Source: Deroplatys truncata (Eukaryota > Arthropoda > Insecta > Mantodea > Mantidae). From it: DNA of 64,000 nt. The position numbers were made by a program, and so were the translations under genes. Positions 12,324 to 24,577 of the stretch are shown here, in pieces. The stretch covers positions 457,334,321 to 457,398,320 of the forward strand of contig CM060990.1 in assembly GCA_030765065.1 (NCBI GenBank), given 5' to 3'. Below the pieces are notes generated by a model. That model searched no databases and had not been told where the DNA came from. It saw only the letters and a list, made by a program, of their open reading frames with translations. Within the stretch, counting starts at the first letter, position 1; every line of letters starts with the position of its first letter.

Positions 12324-12619
12324 AAACACATTAAATTGAGTTTTATTTATAGACGCTCTTTAACTGCTGTGGCCCTTAGCATCCTATTCTGTATTGGGTG
12401 TGAAAGACCGTAATTTTGCTCAGAGGCCTCTTTATTAGACTTGAGGTTCTTTTACGTGCCCTAAATCTACGACACGGGACCACCGGCTTTACTTCCCTTC
12501 CGAAGGAAGCCATGCCCGAAGAAATCCATCACCCTCCGCTGGGTTTGAACCCGCAACCTCGGGAACTAGAGGCTAACATCGTAACCACTACACCACGGAG
12601 AACGACAGAAAACACATTA
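12324..12619 (-). mobile_element. SINE R2, copy 3, with target duplication
   Basis: The body at about 12334-12609 is flanked by the direct repeat AAACACATTA (12324-12333 and 12610-12619), a clear 10-base target-site duplication showing insertion by LINE-type machinery. The head is on the right. The body is missing about 20 bases present in other copies (near 12515), an internal deletion. Confidence 0.85.
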
Positions 12620-13307
12620 ATATCCTTCCTGAAATCCAGAGCATATCTGGTGTAATGTTCTTACAAAAGAGGATTTGAGACCTTTAATTGAACGGGATGA
12701 GGACGTATGCGACTGTGTAAGATTGTGAATCCCTTAAAAGCTTCAAAGATTTCATAAAAGTTATTCTGGCCGTCTTATTTGCCAGCGGTAGAATTGTATT
12801 AACGATTAGGTAGACACAATTTTCAGTTAACACACGTTCTGTGAAAATTTTGACTATCTGACCTGATTTAATTTCACTACCCCCATAGTATTTTAGCAAT
12901 CACGGAACGAATTATAAATCCATTATTTCTGTGCTCTATTGCAAGTGGAATTTATTGTAATATGCTTTAGGACGTCAAGTTATGTCATCTTTTAATTACT
13001 GTACCATAAGCATTGATAACGTGTACATACATCGTTATCATAAGTTACAGATTTAAAAAGTGCATATTTATTAGTTGATTTTTGTTCATTTTATGCTATA
13101 TACTATTTTAGATAATTTTGTTTATTTTACGTCATCATTTTCTCATTTTCTTAACCTTTGCGTCTTTATTTGGTAATTTTCTAGCATTTACATCTAGTAT
13201 ATAAATATTTAATACCATTGACATTTTACGTAAAAATAACTTTACAAATATAAAAAATTTCACTACTTAACTGAGAAATAAGAGTTTCTAACTTATTTTT
13301 GAAAAAA
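12620..13307. other. AT-rich non-coding DNA
   Basis: No gene was recognised. A 71-codon minus-strand frame at 12684-12899 has no known features. Confidence 0.5.
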
Positions 13308-14022
13308 GTCTAATATGATACATGACTTTCCCTACCCTCTATCGTTTATTAGTTGGTATAGGTACAAACTATTCTTACTAAAGCTTATTTTTATATCTTC
13401 TTCATTTTAATCCAAATAAACTTTGCATAAATAGCTACATTACACACTTCGTTAGAGATACAAAGGGAACAGTGATAGTCAAATGTTTAAGAGCTGGACG
13501 TTATGTGCTGGCCTTTACATTCCGTACTGGAATCGCGAGAAACAACTGAATGTTGACAGGACTTTAAAGAATGGCTAAGTATTGAACAATTCGAACCATT
13601 AATAATGGATATCTCGGAAATGGCTGATGCCACAGAAAAAGTTATTTGAAATAAATTATATGCTTTAAAGAGATCTACATTTCTTGTGTATTACGTTTTC
13701 GTCTATTTCTTAACATTTATCAGTTATACAGGATTATACCAAATTCATTCCGAATGTAGAGGACTTCAAAGACTATTCTCAGAAAATTCAAGATATACAT
13801 TTTATTTGTCATGTAAATATCTTTAATAATGGTATTGTAATCAAGATCGTTAGAGCCATTTTTTTAAGAAAATAAAAAATTTCGAAACATTTTCCATGTA
13901 AAGAGTGATGTGGGGTAGCGGATTTCTTGAAGATCTTTGTGTCGCATCTTTGGAAGGTACTGAACTTAAATACCTAGTTTGGTGTTGATCCGACTTTTCG
14001 TTTCTGAGTTATGCTGTTCACA

Positions 14023-14067
<45 letters not shown>

Positions 14068-14200
14068 GCATTTTTTTCTTCTAAAATTGCGCTTTTTATT
14101 CAGAGGGTCTCAAAACATTTCCGGTGAAATCTCAGTATTGAATTTTTGGGTGTAATGCAACACCTTCTCTACCTACTAGGCCCGTGGTAGAGAAAATAAA
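13308..14200 (+). repeat. Unclassified interspersed repeat R1, copy a
   Basis: The copy is about 0.9 kb and aligns along its length with copies at 22272, 39565 (minus), 55468, 58559 and 63319. Landmarks are TTTCCCTACCCTCTATC near the start, CGTTTTCGTCTATTTCTTAA in the middle, AGGACTTCAAAGACTATTC, and GAATTTTTGGGTGTAATGCA near the end. The ends carry a short inverted match (TTTCTCTACC type at left, GGTAGAGAAA at right). It has no coding capacity. It could be a non-autonomous DNA transposon or part of a larger element. Confidence 0.75.
14024..14065. repeat. (AC)n microsatellite inside R1
   Basis: About 21 AC units follow GTTCACAG, at the place where the other R1 copies also carry short CA-rich runs. 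The microsatellite therefore probably grew from a seed carried by the repeat. Confidence 0.95.
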
Positions 14201-15165
14201 AATATAATTCCTATTTAGTGGTGAACTGGAAACGATTGCTTGTGTGCGGAGGTGTGGCTATTGTCGAGGTATAATTACTCATGAATTCATGTCCGAAACT
14301 AGGGATGGGACAGTTCAGTTTGCCCTTTTTGCGCTACTGAGTACGTACAGTCAGGTTTTTGTTGTAATTATCCTTATGTCGTGTCACAAGCTCTGAAGTC
14401 TTACTCATTCACTATGCAAGTTGAATATCTGAGAACTCAAAGAGTTTATTCAACAGTTTTTAAGACCTGCTTCAAAAACAATTTTCTTAACCTTCTTTTC
14501 AGATTCTTTAAACACGAACATGGAACAAATATATTTTGAGTTAATTTTTTAAATTATCCCATATTTACTGTTTTTATATACCCTTATACTTGTAGGGCAG
14601 TTATATCTATGTGTAAATTAATTTATAAGCTTGATTACACTAATTTATATAATTAATTAAACAAGTTCCAGTTTTAGATCACTTTTCCCATGTATTATGT
14701 AATTTTTTTCTAAATTTTAGGTTCATTTTATTCGTCATTTTCAAACATTTATATTTCATCAAAATCAGTGTCCTGCAATGACAGTTTTTAGCACTGTCCT
14801 CGGTAATTAATACAGAGTGAAACTCTTAAAGTATAAAATGCAATTTTATGGCTAATTATGACCCACTCGCACTACTGAGCGGTGAAGTTTCTCGTATGTA
14901 TCAGCGCGAGACTCAGCCCCTGACTCAGTTGCACTGATATAACGTGGGAACTGACGGAGACTGAAGAATCATGCTGCGTTTGTATACGTGGATCTTTATA
15001 GCACACAGTTCGGTCCAATTGTTCCTATTGCATAGCTTTTTTTCACAAAACTGGTCATTACTTTGTTTCTGAATAGTTTTTGTCTTGCTTAATTTCAGTG
15101 AATGATTGTTTGCTGATTGCTATCACATTGAAATGTCTGGCAAAAGGTTCGTATTTTCATGTACG

Positions 15166-15205
<40 letters not shown>

Positions 15206-17922
15206 AGTAGTTTTTAGGCAGTTTTCATAGAAATTTCCTGCTGCAAAAGTTACAGAGATATAGTTTAGGCGACCTATTTTAGGTGTAGAGATACTGGTTT
15301 TTTAATCGCATGGATTCATAAGCAAAAATAATTGTTTTAACGGATGATATATTGTATGAAATTGGAGCACCTTTAGAGTGCTCTCCAAGAAAGTCACTTT
15401 CCTTTTCTTTTTTTTAGGAATTATTTATTGTTTTGGATATTAATCGCACAAAGTAGGAGGAGAAAAAGTACCACTTCCCACTTAACTGGTAGAAACAAAT
15501 AAATATTTCAGAGACCTCATGTAGGTATTAATGGTATATTAATTGGGCTGTTGCAAGAACCCTATTCGATATAAACTTGATTATACTCCACAAGGCGCTA
15601 CATTTGCCTAATAAAGCGTCGAGTGTTATTAAGCTGTAATTGATGCTTTCACTCAACTCAAAGGACTGTTGGACTGTATACCTAACTCTAATGACTTAAC
15701 ATTTCATGGCATTTAAATGCAGTAGGAAAGACGAACATTTTTGCAGCCGGTAAACTGCTCAAATCACTTGTAATGTAACAAAGCTACGTAACACACTATA
15801 ATTGAGTAGAGAGGTAAATACGTTCATCCGTATACAATTTACCGCAAGCTTTGTTTACGCACTTGGTCCGCTTTTGGCTTCCTTTGCTACGTTTCTGTTT
15901 GCCGTGAACCGTTATTTATTTGCTTGTTTGCTTTCCAATTCCTCCCTTCCACCGTTGTCCGACAGAGAGCGAGAGAGACAGAAAGACATCACGGCAATAT
16001 CAAACAGCCGCATAAACTGTGATAGTAAATCGGGAGACAGAGTCTTTGAGGCTGGTGAAATTGTATGCACCGTGATAAATACATGGTTTAGTACAACACA
16101 AGAATACATTTACAGCCGTTAACGGCAAGAAGATACTGCTACCTGTTTCACTGCGGTAACATCACACAGGAATTTATTTTACCAATAATGCAATGTTGCG
16201 GTTGCCTAGATTGGCAGCGCGGAAAATTGGTGGCTGTACTTTGTCGCTTTATACAGGGTGTCACACTGAATGTATATTATCCTTACTAGCGAAATGATAG
16301 CAGTTTAGCTTTTAAAGCGGAAATGAATGGAGTTAAACTTTGGGAAATTGTGCAAGTTATGGGGACTGGCATACTTTGCCTTTAACAAACACAAGAGTAA
16401 CAAATACGCTTTTGTACATGAGTCGAATAAAAATATTTTGTTTAACTGTTTCGTCTTCTGAAGAATGTGAAAGGGCAAACGTTCAAACAGTATCTGACAA
16501 TATTCCAGAAATGTGTATTATAAACGAAGGCGTTACCAATACTATAGATATTGGATTTCTAAATTGGAGTAAATCAACTAAAAGTTTTGACACTAAAAGG
16601 ACGGTTTTGACCCCTTTTGTTTCTTTATTTCTGCTTTTCGAATAAAATAATTGCTGCAGAATTCGGATATTCAATTACTTTTTCTAGCTTTTGTATGTCT
16701 ATATTATATTATACTTATTTTAAGTCCTTAAAAATAATAATATGCAGTTTCTCTAAAGTCTGTTCCATATAGTAAATTTTCCGCATACCTCTTAACGGTC
16801 ACGTGCATTATTCAGCTCTCATTGCCTCCTGCCATGGAATACGTTCTTATGCAATACAAAATAGTTCCTTGTTGAATATGATCATTTACCTTAACATATT
16901 CGAAGATAATTGACAAATTTGCATTTTCACAACAGTATGAATTAAATATATTACGTAACATATTTAATCCATCTGGAATGCATGTAAATTTGCATCAACA
17001 AATAGATGGGAGGATCCTTCTGTTAAACCTACCTCTCATAATGGTGAAAGTACGTACATCTATCATGACAAATGTGCTTATATCGCTTTTATCCCCTATC
17101 CTTGTACTGCACACGACTTGTTTGTCACCATTCGAGTGTATACAGTAGCCAACCAAGGCAAAGTGGAAGGGAATGCAACGCGAAAGAAGCGGGGCAAGAT
17201 TATAAGAAACACGGTTTAACTTTAACCCTCCAGCCAGCGCCATATTTAGAGGGGGGTTTTTAGGGTTCACCCCCCCCCGAAACTTCTGTCAGTTTTATTT
17301 ATTTAAATTCATGGCAAACCAATATGCGAAAATGTCGTTACATACCAGTAGATCTATTGCTAGTAGCACATTTACAGAAAAAGGGAAAGTTAATATCGTC
17401 ACCTTACATAGGTAAGGTGACCATACATTCCGGTTTTCGAAGCAGTCTCCATGTTGTGTGCTGTAAGGTGAAGTATCCTCATTCTGGTGAGTTTTTCTTG
17501 TCTATATAATGTCTCCAATCAATTTTCTTATCCATGTAACGTCTATATACTACGGAGTAGGTACATGGTAACTGTGTGGGGTACTGTTAAGTTTAGATCT
17601 ACTTGTGGAAAACTCTCCCCGAAAATTTTTTCTGGGTACGAGCATGCCTCCAGTGGCCTTTAAATTTCCTCTTACGACGTTTTACCATTGTTATCAACAC
17701 TGATCAACTTTTCAATAGCTTAATTTTATACGTGCCGTAATTAAACCGTGTGTGTTACCGTTTTGAGATTGTTATAAGTTGTTCACGTGACATTCAACAT
17801 TAGTTTCTTCACGTGGATAGCTGTTGTCATCCACGTGGCTACTCGCTTCATTGTTTTGGAGGCCGTAGTGTGAGTTCCTGTTGGAACTTCGTTCGCGTAA
17901 GTGCGGTTGTTTATTCGTAGCA
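14201..17922. other. AT-rich non-coding DNA with chance frames
   Basis: No gene could be supported. Plus-strand frames at 15802-16122 (106 codons) and 16340-16645 (101 codons) lack recognisable domains. The stretch TACAGGGTGTCACACTGAATG at about 16253 resembles a Tc1/mariner tip, but I found no partner end. Confidence 0.45.
15170..15201. repeat. (TA)n microsatellite
   Basis: This is an uninterrupted TA run of about 16 units. Confidence 0.95.
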
Positions 17923-19075
17923 ATGTCTCGAGCATCTAATGCAATGGTTAAATAACTAGACGAGGAAGAGGAAAACGTGGAAGATAATGACAATGAAGAA
18001 GATCACGATGATCTTGAACCTGCCGCGGAACTCTGCTCTGAGTCAGCACAAGGACTTTCTGATGACGAGGATGGCGGTGTTGGTACAGATACAGCAGCTG
18101 ATTTCCAATGGGGAAAATATGTAGGTAAGTGGAGGAGAACAGACCAAATAATCACGCCCCAGTTGCTCCAGGACCTAGAAATGCAGCTATTGAAGCTAAA
18201 ATATCAATTGAATGCCTGAATTTATTTCTTGATGATGACATTCTGAAACTGATAACCAAATATACTAGCATCTAAAATGTGAAACAGTCCACAAGGTGGG
18301 GTCATTAAAGCTTACTCCTTATCAAAGAGTGATCACAGATTTCGATTTCTGCTGCGTTGTCTCAGGTTTGATGTCATAACAAGTAGAGAAGAGCACAAGA
18401 GTACGGAGAAGTTAGCTCCTATAAGAGGCATTTTTGAAATGTTTCTAGAGAAATTTCAAAGGTATTTTCCATAGATGAACAACTTCTGGCCTTCATGGTA
18501 AATTGCTCATTTAGGCAGTAGGTATATACCGAGTAGACGTCGAAGTATGTCGTGGAAGTATTTGCCTTAACAGATGCAGGAAAAAGGTATAAAACATAGA
18601 AGTAGGTATACCGTGGTAAACAGTCGGATGGACCATATCCACAGAACAATTCGCTTCACGATATAGTTCTTAGACTGTCATAACCTGTTTTGGAAAGTGG
18701 TAGAAATATCACTGGTCACAACTGGTTCTCTAGAGTACCATTAGCGAAAGCATTACTGGAGCAAAAAACGAGCTATTTTGGAATACTAAAAAAGAACAAG
18801 CGTGAAATTCCCAAATAAGTTTTTCCAGCAAAATCCATAAGTATGAACTCATCCTTCTTTGCCTATCAGCCATTTGGAACATTAGTATCGTACTTTCAGA
18901 GAAAAAATAAGTGCAGTATGCTTATCTCAACAATGCATCATGATGACAAAATAGGTGCAACTACCGGCAATAAGATAAAGCCTGACATAATCACCTGTTA
19001 TAATAAAACCAAAATTGGAGTCGACACCAATTATGACATCATCACATTCTTATTTAACGTCGAAAATGTTATATT
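17923..19075 (+). pseudogene. piggyBac-type transposase fossil
   Basis: The start MSRASNAMVK is followed by a highly acidic N-terminal stretch (DEEEENVEDNDNEED), as in piggyBac transposases. Further on come FRFLLRCLRFDVITSREEHK, KLAPIRGIFEMF, FALTDAG, the GRNITGHNWFS region, KKNKREIP and LSTMHHDDK, in the order known for the family. The first catalytic aspartate (FALTDAG) is kept. The second, usually in TTDNWF, is histidine here. Several stops and frame changes interrupt the reading, the C-terminal part with the third aspartate and cysteine-rich end is missing, and no inverted ends with TTAA were identified. Only the first 80 codons from 17977 remain open. It is an old dead copy. Confidence 0.8.
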
Positions 19076-19142
19076 ATAAAACCAACATCCGACGACGAGC
19101 TTTCGCAAACATACACTAGCACAGATTCGAACCGCTGACTCT

Positions 19143-19173
19143 CACCACCACCACCACCACCACCACCACCACA
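19143..19173. repeat. (CAC)n microsatellite
   Basis: About 10 units of CAC/ACC. Just to its left, on the minus strand, is GCGGTTCGAATCTGTG, a B-box-like motif. No A box is visible because the microsatellite occupies that place, so a SINE remnant is possible. Confidence 0.9.
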
Positions 19174-21191
19174 GCATCTACGAGATTACAATTATAATTA
19201 CATATTCGAATTCCGTATGAAATTTCACATCTATTCCATATTTCACATGCCAGGGACGAGGAAAAAAGCTGATATCTACAAACGCCACGCGGATTAATCA
19301 AGAATTTCAAAAAGTGGACTTGAACTTGTACTCCGAAGGTGTATCTGTGCAATTATTATCGATGGTGAAAGCAAGACAACAGAGTCTTATAATGTTCCTA
19401 CAATGTGACTAACTGTGGACTTGATGTACTTGACTGATCAACTGGCACCTCTGTACAGTGATATCTGGAACACGGAGATTACTATTTCATGTATTTTAGA
19501 ATACTCTGGATCTGGCTGCAACAAACGCATGAATTCCGTAGAGGTTGGTAACTAGGATGAGAGTCCGTCATAGAAGTTTGATTCTTGAGTTGGCCATGGA
19601 ACCTCACGCCTCATTTACGACAAAAGGATGTTGCTGTCCATAGGTTAGAACAGCTATACCTCTGTCATATGATGAGGAAAGTGCATCGGACATGTCCTCT
19701 CGAGTGAGGTGTAGAGCTGATGACTAAGGGAAACAAAACTCAGCATTTATGCACAGGCTATTCACAAGCCTGTTGGTGGTAAAGTGGTCCTAAAAGTGTA
19801 TTTCATGAACGTAGAAGCTCCCTAAGAATAGTGATTGGCTATATCCGTTTACACCTGCATTTAGTTCTACAATTCTGATTGACAAACTGTTATTATGTAT
19901 ATACTCATCTGTGTTAACTCACATTTTAATTGAAATGTAAGAGTTATTGATGAAATAAACCAATACTAATCTGAATATATTCCTTATAAAACTGGCTCAT
20001 AATTCCTCATTACTCAACTAAATAATCGCAAGGAACAAAATAATCCAGTAGTCTTTTCAGGTGGTTCTCATATGCCAGTCCTCCTGTGTTAAATCTTTAA
20101 CTAAGTATCCTTACGCCATATAGGTGAGCATCGTTTATACCTAAGATTCAAGATTACGATGACCAACATTACCATTTCTTTCATCTCTCAAAATGTGTAT
20201 ATTATCAGTCAACGGGACGGCATGCATTTGTGCACTTCTTTGTAACTGTTACAAAGCATAGTTAAAACGACACCATCAATGCTTCTCTATAGAATGAAAA
20301 CTAAGCTGAGGAAAAATCTTGCTCCGTGTTTCAAAACTTCAGAATGTCTCCTTGTTAGTAAGCAATCTAAAACCTACGGAGGTGGATGGTGGGCCACCTA
20401 AACCCTATTTGTCAAGTTGGGAAAAGGTTTGAAGTAGGAAAAGTGTGATTTCTGGTCCCACTGCTTTATGCTAACACGTTTCTAGCATCGGGTTGCGGAA
20501 GAAGAACGTTACAACTTTTACGTCATATTTGCTTAAGAGGGGCAGAATTTTGTCGCTTTCACTATGGAGGTCGAAATTTCTCCTGTCAATATTTGCTCGC
20601 TCTGTTCCCAAAGAACATCCTTTCGTGTGGTCAGAACGGGCTCTGTGCCTCAGGTGTAACCTGTAATCCCTTTAGCGAGCTAGAAAATTCAAATAAGTGA
20701 GGAAAACATGCAATTTGACATACGGATGCTTTAAAACTAAATCATTCGGTCCTTTGGCAATGTTCCAAATCGTTTTGGCTAAGTATCTACCAGTGAAAAA
20801 ACATTCTGTCCTACTCCTAATTGCAAATTTCGGGGAATTGTATGTGTTACTTAATATCACTCAAGTTTAAAGAAGCTTTGAAGTATATCATTAAAGAGCT
20901 CAAATTCCTCTAACTACTGCATGTCCATAAAAAGTATTTCGTCATTTAGATTTGTTTGGCTGTGAAATTAAATCTCCTTTTAAAATTGGAACACTCGAAT
21001 AATAATTGCGAATACAAAACGAATTTTTGGGAACCAGAATTTTTGGATATTGGCACTTTGGAGCTAAGCTCAGAAACTAAGAGAAATATTCACTTGATGT
21101 TCCCATTATCATTCATGCAAGGAAAAAAACATGTTTTTACCTTTAGGAAGATTTTGCATGTCTCGATGTAGAATAGCTATTCCTCGGCTTC

Positions 21192-21240
<49 letters not shown>

Positions 21241-22271
21241 GAGTGAGAGAGAAGTGCGACGGTATCTTTCCAGGAAATTTTATAACCGAAAACACAATCG
21301 GCAATATTCACCCAATTAGTCTTACTTTGGTTACGGTTGCTGTCAAAATGGGTGATGCCTAAAGATAAATATCTAAATTTCATAAAACCTGCTTTACACG
21401 CCAACACACGTGTAGGCACGGGATGGCACGCTATTTCTGTACGCGAAATTCATATTAACAGTAATAAATAGAAAATTTAATATTGTGCTGATATTCAATG
21501 TTCTAAGAATTTCTTGCGTTTCATATCTATAGTTTCATACCTCGATTTCAATAATCTTCCCCATAAGTTTCTAAAATAACTTAATTTGGAAGCCACAACA
21601 TATATAATCCAAGTAACAAATTAAAGCGGTCATTATCTTTGCTTCTAAGAAATGAAGTTGTGTAACTTCTTATAACATTATAATTATACTATATCTAGTT
21701 TGTGTAGGCTTTTATTTCTAGCCAGAGAAACCAGCCACAGGTTTAGCTGAAGCATTACCTGAAATCTAACTTGTTACTTTAGGGAGAGAAACCACATTCT
21801 CGGATTCTGTTTGGCTTTTTCTACAACAAAATCAATTTATATTTCCGTAGCTTTAAGGCACAAACCTTCCATTTTAGTGCGTATACTACTCAGATCAATG
21901 AAGTTAATACTTTGTCTTCAAGTTAACGTCCTCGCTGACACAGTTTGTGGGGCTTGTGTATGTTTTAATTAGCTAATTGTGTAGTAGCACCCTGAAATAC
22001 TGTTATGGTGGATTTACTGGTTGACTTTTGTCGTACGCTAATTCATGTAGAAAGCATTCTCTTGTTTAAAACTAGCAGGAAAGTACAACTGCTAGGGTTG
22101 TATTGCGGAGTGGAAGTTAATAAATTATCTAGGTCCTGGATTTCAAAGGTATTACATGGAAACTTTGTACAACTTTGTACCCAATAGTTTTACTTCAGGG
22201 CACCTACTGAAGGCATTTTAGCGCTTCAATGCAATATTTTGAAATGTTCACTGCCATTTAAAACAGGAAAA
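19174..22271. other. AT-rich non-coding DNA
   Basis: No gene was recognised. The stretch contains the GA microsatellite at 21194. The frames that cross that microsatellite (RERERE / SLSLSL) are low-complexity artefacts. Confidence 0.5.
21194..21252. repeat. (GA)n microsatellite
   Basis: An uninterrupted GA run to about 21237, then imperfect GAGAGTGAGAGT units. Confidence 0.95.
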
Positions 22272-23425
22272 TATGTCACATTCACATGACTATCTCTACC
22301 CACTATAGTTGCCTTTTATATATATTCCACAAAATATTATATTAGAGTTTATTTTTCTGTTATTATTATTATTATTATTTATTGGCTCTCTTTAACTGCT
22401 ATGGCTTTTAGCGTCTCATTCTATATTGCGCGTGAAAGATTGGAAACTTTTCCCAAGAGGCCTCTTTATCAGGCTTGAGGTTCTTTTACGTGCCGTAAAT
22501 CTACGACACGGCACCACCGGCTTTACTTCCCTTCCGAAGGAAACCATGCCAAGGAATTTTACGCTCGAAATATTGCATCGCCCTCCGCCGGGTTTGACCC
22601 CGCGACCTCGAGAACTAGAAGTACCCCTAGACCAAGGAGGACATCATATTAATCGAGATAAACATATTTTGTAGGTATAGTTTTATCTCCCGTTTCGTCG
22701 TAGGCATAAGAAGGATTCAGGAGGCTCAAGCGATAATCAAATGCTTACAGAGCAGACGCAACATATTGGATTTGGAATTCAACTTTCTGCATGACATCAC
22801 GGGAGGCACGAGAAACGTTTCAGCACTTATAAACTTATGAATTATCATCGGAGAATTCAAACTAATGAAGAATATCTCTGAAACGGTTAAGGCCACAAAA
22901 CTATTTTTCATTATTGCACGTTTCAACAAGTTCTACATTTTACGTGTAGTACGCTTTTGTCTATTTCTTATGGTTTACCAATTACACAAAATTTTATAAA
23001 ATTCGTTTAGAATGAAGGGAACTTCGCTGCCAATTCGATGAAAATTCAAAATACGTGTTTTTTAATTAGTCATACAAATGTCATAAATATGCGGTATTTT
23101 AATGACAATTCTTAGATCTATTTTGAAAAAATAAAAAATTTACAAAACAAAAGGTAGTTTGGAGTATAGGATTTTAATGAAAATCTTCGTGCCACATTCT
23201 TGGAAGATTATGAACTTAAATATTTCGTTGTTATTTATCGACATTTAGTTTACAGTTACACTGTTCACCCACACAAGCGGATGTTTTTATGAAAGCACTT
23301 CTTTTGGTTTCAGAAGACCTCAAAACATGTATTTCTGGTGATATCTCGACATAGAATTTTTGGATAGAAGACAGCACTTCCTCCACATCAATATGTAGCA
23401 TGTAAAGAAATAAAAACGAAAGGGG
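22272..23425 (+). repeat. R1 repeat, copy b, with nested SINE
   Basis: The left end (TTCACATGACTATCTCTACC) and the long right part (from about 22680 to GAATTTTTGGATAGAAGACA near 23360) match R1. A SINE R2 copy at 22343-22642 separates them, so R1 was in place before the SINE arrived. Confidence 0.7.
22343..22642 (-). mobile_element. SINE R2, copy 4, inserted in R1
   Basis: The head is at the right end. The tail on the minus strand carries an expanded TAA/TTA run (22362-22382) in place of the short TAAATAAAA tail of the other copies. About 15 bases of the tRNA-like head are missing near 22620. No clean target duplication was identified. Confidence 0.75.
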
Positions 23426-23797
23426 GAAACATTATTACATTATTTGGGCCGTACAAATGTTCCTCAGGCGATGAAGATAACTTTGGTCAGTGGTTTTGCA
23501 TTATCGAGGTGAACCGGACTCTCTCTTACAAGTGTATGGGGCGAAAAATCTTAATGGTTATAAACAATGGTCAAGGGGATAAAATGTCCTGCATTGGAAA
23601 AAAATTACTTATTAACTTTGCTTAGGAATTCGTTAAAACTCATATCTGTCGGTATATGTATATATGTATATATATACATATACTCGGACTTCTTCAACAC
23701 AACTATTTTTTAAGCGAACTCCCTGCTTTTTAGTGTTTATCCTTTCTTTTTAACAAAGGAGCTCTACAGATAAAGAATTAAGCGGGTGAAATAATAC
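23426..23797. other. Non-coding DNA with a TA-rich palindrome
   Basis: No gene. The stretch at about 23653-23682 is a nearly perfect palindrome of GTATATG/CATATAC type, probably simple sequence. Confidence 0.5.
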
Positions 23798-24134
23798 TCA
23801 AATGAGCACTCGGGGTCCATCGAATCGAGAGTTCACAACGTTTCTGTGCTTAGAAAACGGGAAAATACTCGGGAGAAGAAACAAAATCACAGAAATAGCT
23901 CCAAACAAAGTCGGCACTGATACTTCATTGGATGGTAGACGGACTTTATCCACACTGCAGAGGTAGGCACTGTTTTCGAGTGAATGAATACCCTTTGTTA
24001 TAAGAACCCCAGGTATAAAACAGAAGTGCCTAAAGCTTAAGGTAGTCAGGACTTCCAAATTATCAAACTTGAGATTTTCCTGGTTTCCATGAAAAATAAG
24101 AGAGTCATTCTTGTACACAACAGACACATTCCTG
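23798..24134 (-). other. Exon-like open stretch with a strong 3' splice site (tentative)
   Basis: On the minus strand a long pyrimidine-rich tract (about 24260 down to 24141) ends in TTTTCTACAGCAG, a textbook acceptor with two AGs three bases apart. The sequence after it stays open for about 110 codons to a stop at 23798. Part of it, FDNLEVLTTLSFRHF then P-x-V then GIHSLEN, recalls the hinge between the leucine-rich repeats and the first membrane helix of relaxin-receptor-like LGR receptors (vertebrate RXFP1 has GISSLEN). The cysteines of that hinge are not conserved, there is no clear donor (GAA followed by GTATCA is the best), and no neighbouring exon is visible. It may be a decayed exon or chance. 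Confidence 0.18.
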
Positions 24135-24577
24135 CTGTAGAAAATGGAGACAAAGAGATGAGTGGGAAATAGAGAAGGGAAAGAAGGAAAGGGAGGAGAA
24201 TTAAAAGGGGATGAAACACTGAAATGATGGGAGAATGTGGGGAAGGAGAGAAGGTAAGAAGGAAAGCTAAATTCTCTAAATTTGAGGCGTAACTCGAGCA
24301 ATGTCCCCAGACATAGAACTATTTAAAACATAACATTACACACGAGATTAGAAGGTTGAAAAATATGCTTCAACAAGCGACCGGTAACATGAAAGACATA
24401 TTGATCATTGCCTTCAGTAGGAGGGAGGACATCTTCATTATTTTTATACAGATGAATTATCTCCCAATTACTCTATATTTCAGGTATAAATATTGTAGTT
24501 AATACTACTCGTTTTTAAATAAATATCTATGTCAGCTGTATATAAACCATTCTGTATATATATGTATATATACATAC

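Noticed and set aside
16253-16275. TACAGGGTGTCACACTG as a transposon tip
   Set aside because: No inverted partner or target duplication was found within several kilobases.
19118-19136. B-box-like GCGGTTCGAATCTGTG as a tRNA gene
   Set aside because: No A box or stems can be placed; the adjacent sequence is a trinucleotide repeat.
21131-21419. Arginine/glutamate and serine/leucine repeat frames
   Set aside because: These are produced by the (GA)n microsatellite at 21194-21252.
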